NCBI RefSeq assembly: GCF_947179165.1
Contig: NC_077240.1
Location: 79,806,001 to 79,870,000 of the forward strand
DNA: 64,000 nucleotides
Reading direction: 5' to 3'
Source: Solanum dulcamara
Taxonomy: Eukaryota; Streptophyta; Magnoliopsida; Solanales; Solanaceae
Below, piece by piece: positions 62,340 to 64,000 of this stretch; positions within the stretch are counted from its first letter, which is position 1; every line of letters begins with the position of its first letter. The notes under the pieces are model-generated. The model ran no database searches and was not told where the DNA came from. It saw only the letters and a program-made list of their open reading frames with translations. The position numbers were made by a program, and so were the translations under genes.

Positions 62340-63650
62340 ATTTGGGTTAAAGAAAGCAAAGGGTGTTTTGGGTTTTGTTTGTTTTTTTTTGTTTTTTGAT
62401 GAATGAAAATCTCATCTGTGTTCCAACATTGGATAAACAAACCTTAGCCTCTAATTTCTGTATGAATATTCAAGTTATGTTTAATTCATTTTTACCCCCT
62501 AAAGTTTAGATAGATGATTTTTTATCTACCCCAAACTCTAAAAAACATTTCTTGAACTAACTTATTTCAATTTATACGTCATACTTTTTTTTTAGTATAG
62601 CTAAAAAAGAATATCTTATTTTCTTATTAATTTAATATTAAACTTGTTTATTTTGCATTTAATGAGATGATTTTCAATCTCATAAATATTTTTGATCAGA
62701 GGGAGAAACTCGTATTTGAAGTTTTGTGTTCCAAACTTGTTGTCGAATTCATAATTTGTTATAGTTATTGAATTTGTAATTGAATATTAATACACATTTG
62801 AAGAATTTCCTAATATAAGTATATCACTTTAGAAAAAGCAATTGCATTCATCCAAACTCATATCTATTTATGATTTGTTTCGTAATATATAAATTACTCG
62901 AGTCTTTCGAAATCTAATGATAAAAGGCGTATATTAAAATCTATTTTATCTACCTGATATTTCTCTTTTTGGAAAGAATAATCAGTCAATAGAGAAAGTA
63001 TTGGGGTTGGGTTTCCTTTAACACCAACAATTATCTAAAATATTTAGTAGTAAACGTAGCCCTGGTACTATTTGTGACTAATTCTTTTTTAAAAACAAAT
63101 ATATTATAATTATACATAAGATACTTTGATGACATTTCGCTCTTAATAATAAATTATATAAATAATCGATGTATTAAATATTAAACTAATAAATAAATTT
63201 CACTCAAGCTTCATCATGATCACAAATAGATCACTCAAATTCAAGTCCGAAAGCATCAGAGGCAATTACCCTATGAAGACTCGCTCTGGTGGATCTCCTT
63301 AACAAGTCACTACCTATGAATCATCAACTCATTCTTCAAACCCAAGAGCCTATGAATCGCCGATTCATTCCTCAACAGGCACCAACTGCTTGGAAGCTTA
63401 CGATTTCATGTTTTATTTAACTCCCACTGAGAGTTCTTTTCAACATTACCACGCAATACTATTTCACTATCAATCACCCAAAGAGTATATAGACTTGCAA
63501 TGTAGCCCAGCCCTTACTGATTCATACAGATCCGATTAATTGATCATTTCCAAAAGCACAAATTCCACTTTCTATAGGACCAAAAAATCTTTCACAAAAT
63601 AATCCATCCCTATAGTTGACTAATGTATCTCAATAGGCTAATATCAACTA
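62340..63650. other. Upstream of PSA2, no further gene
   Basis: AT-rich sequence becoming more balanced at 63200-63540. That latter block has repeated CCTATGAATC and GATTCATTC phrases (near 63312, 63350, 63362) but no open frame of note; it might be transposon-derived. Confidence 0.35.
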
Positions 63651-63657
63651 AAAGTTG

Positions 63658-63775
63658 AATAAGCAATATAACCAAGTGTAATCACATACGTGGGATGTAA
63701 CAAAGATAGAATATATTTGTAAGGTAGAGAGGCCATTTTCGATAAACCTTCTCGATAAACCTTCAGCTCATAAGA
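63658..63775 (-). mobile_element. TS-type SINE tail
   Basis: Seen on + as AACCAAGTGTAATCACATAC, GTAAGGTAGAGAGGCCATTT, CGATAAACCTTC and CAGCTCATAAGA; diverged, with an internal doubling of TCGATAAACCTTC (63738 and 63752). Confidence 0.6.
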
Positions 63776-64000
63776 ACACAACTAAAAGTGAATAAAACAA
63801 GATACTCGAGGTAAGATAACATTAATTTTCCCAGTAATACGAGTACACTGAAACAATTTTTGCTGCAAAATTTAAACAATGAGTAAATTTGCAGCAAGAA
63901 TAATTGTTCCTGTACTAGTAAGGATAACAAAAACACCATAAGCACATAATTTTAAGACAACTAAAGTTTTTCTATGCATAACATTCTAAGACATTTAACT

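Overview
This window is plant nuclear DNA, most likely from a Solanaceae genome (Solanum-like). The genes are split by GT-AG introns, the intergenic DNA is very AT-rich, and the dispersed repeats include SINE tails of the tobacco/Solanum TS and SolS kinds, Stowaway-like and hAT-like MITEs and a Ty1/copia relic. The family assignment rests on repeat type and protein similarity recognised by eye; no database was searched.

Seven protein-coding genes can be reconstructed exon by exon with continuous reading frames. On the + strand: NSE1, the RING subunit of the SMC5/6 complex (645-6467); a SINA/SINAT-type E3 ubiquitin ligase (21679-26454, with a long leader intron upstream); an organelle-type, circularly permuted YqeH/BPG2-like GTPase (31141-35327); ribosomal stalk protein P1 (38882-40172, leader exon near 37013-37087); a Mn-type cation diffusion facilitator of the MTP9/10 kind (43408-49090); and the replication-licensing factor CDT1 (52025-57045). 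On the - strand, convergent with CDT1: a thylakoid-lumen DnaJ-type zinc-finger protein matching PSA2 (62228-57766).

There is no operon-like logic. Two genome-maintenance genes (NSE1, CDT1) carry E2F-type promoter motifs, and the ribosomal protein gene has a telo-box plus site II motifs. CDT1 and PSA2 end about 720 bases apart, tail to tail.

The accessory DNA is rich in tandem and inverted structure: a 14-monomer array of about 180 bases (27785-30280) next to a 90-base array (26790-27430); tandem repeats filling the leader or first introns of SINAT, RPP1, MTP and NSE1; three copies of a palindromic foldback element in NSE1 intron 1 and one in the MTP gene; a tandem array built from a SINE tail (10747-11330); a hAT-like MITE with a perfect 8-base target duplication; and a tandem duplication of the PSA2 first exon in which the promoter-proximal copy has lost its ATG and has a MITE at its TATA region. 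I see no virus, toxin, CRISPR or bacterial-type system. The most unusual items are the PSA2 exon duplication, the satellite block, and the inverted repeat at 7756-8165 that overlaps possible coding fragments.
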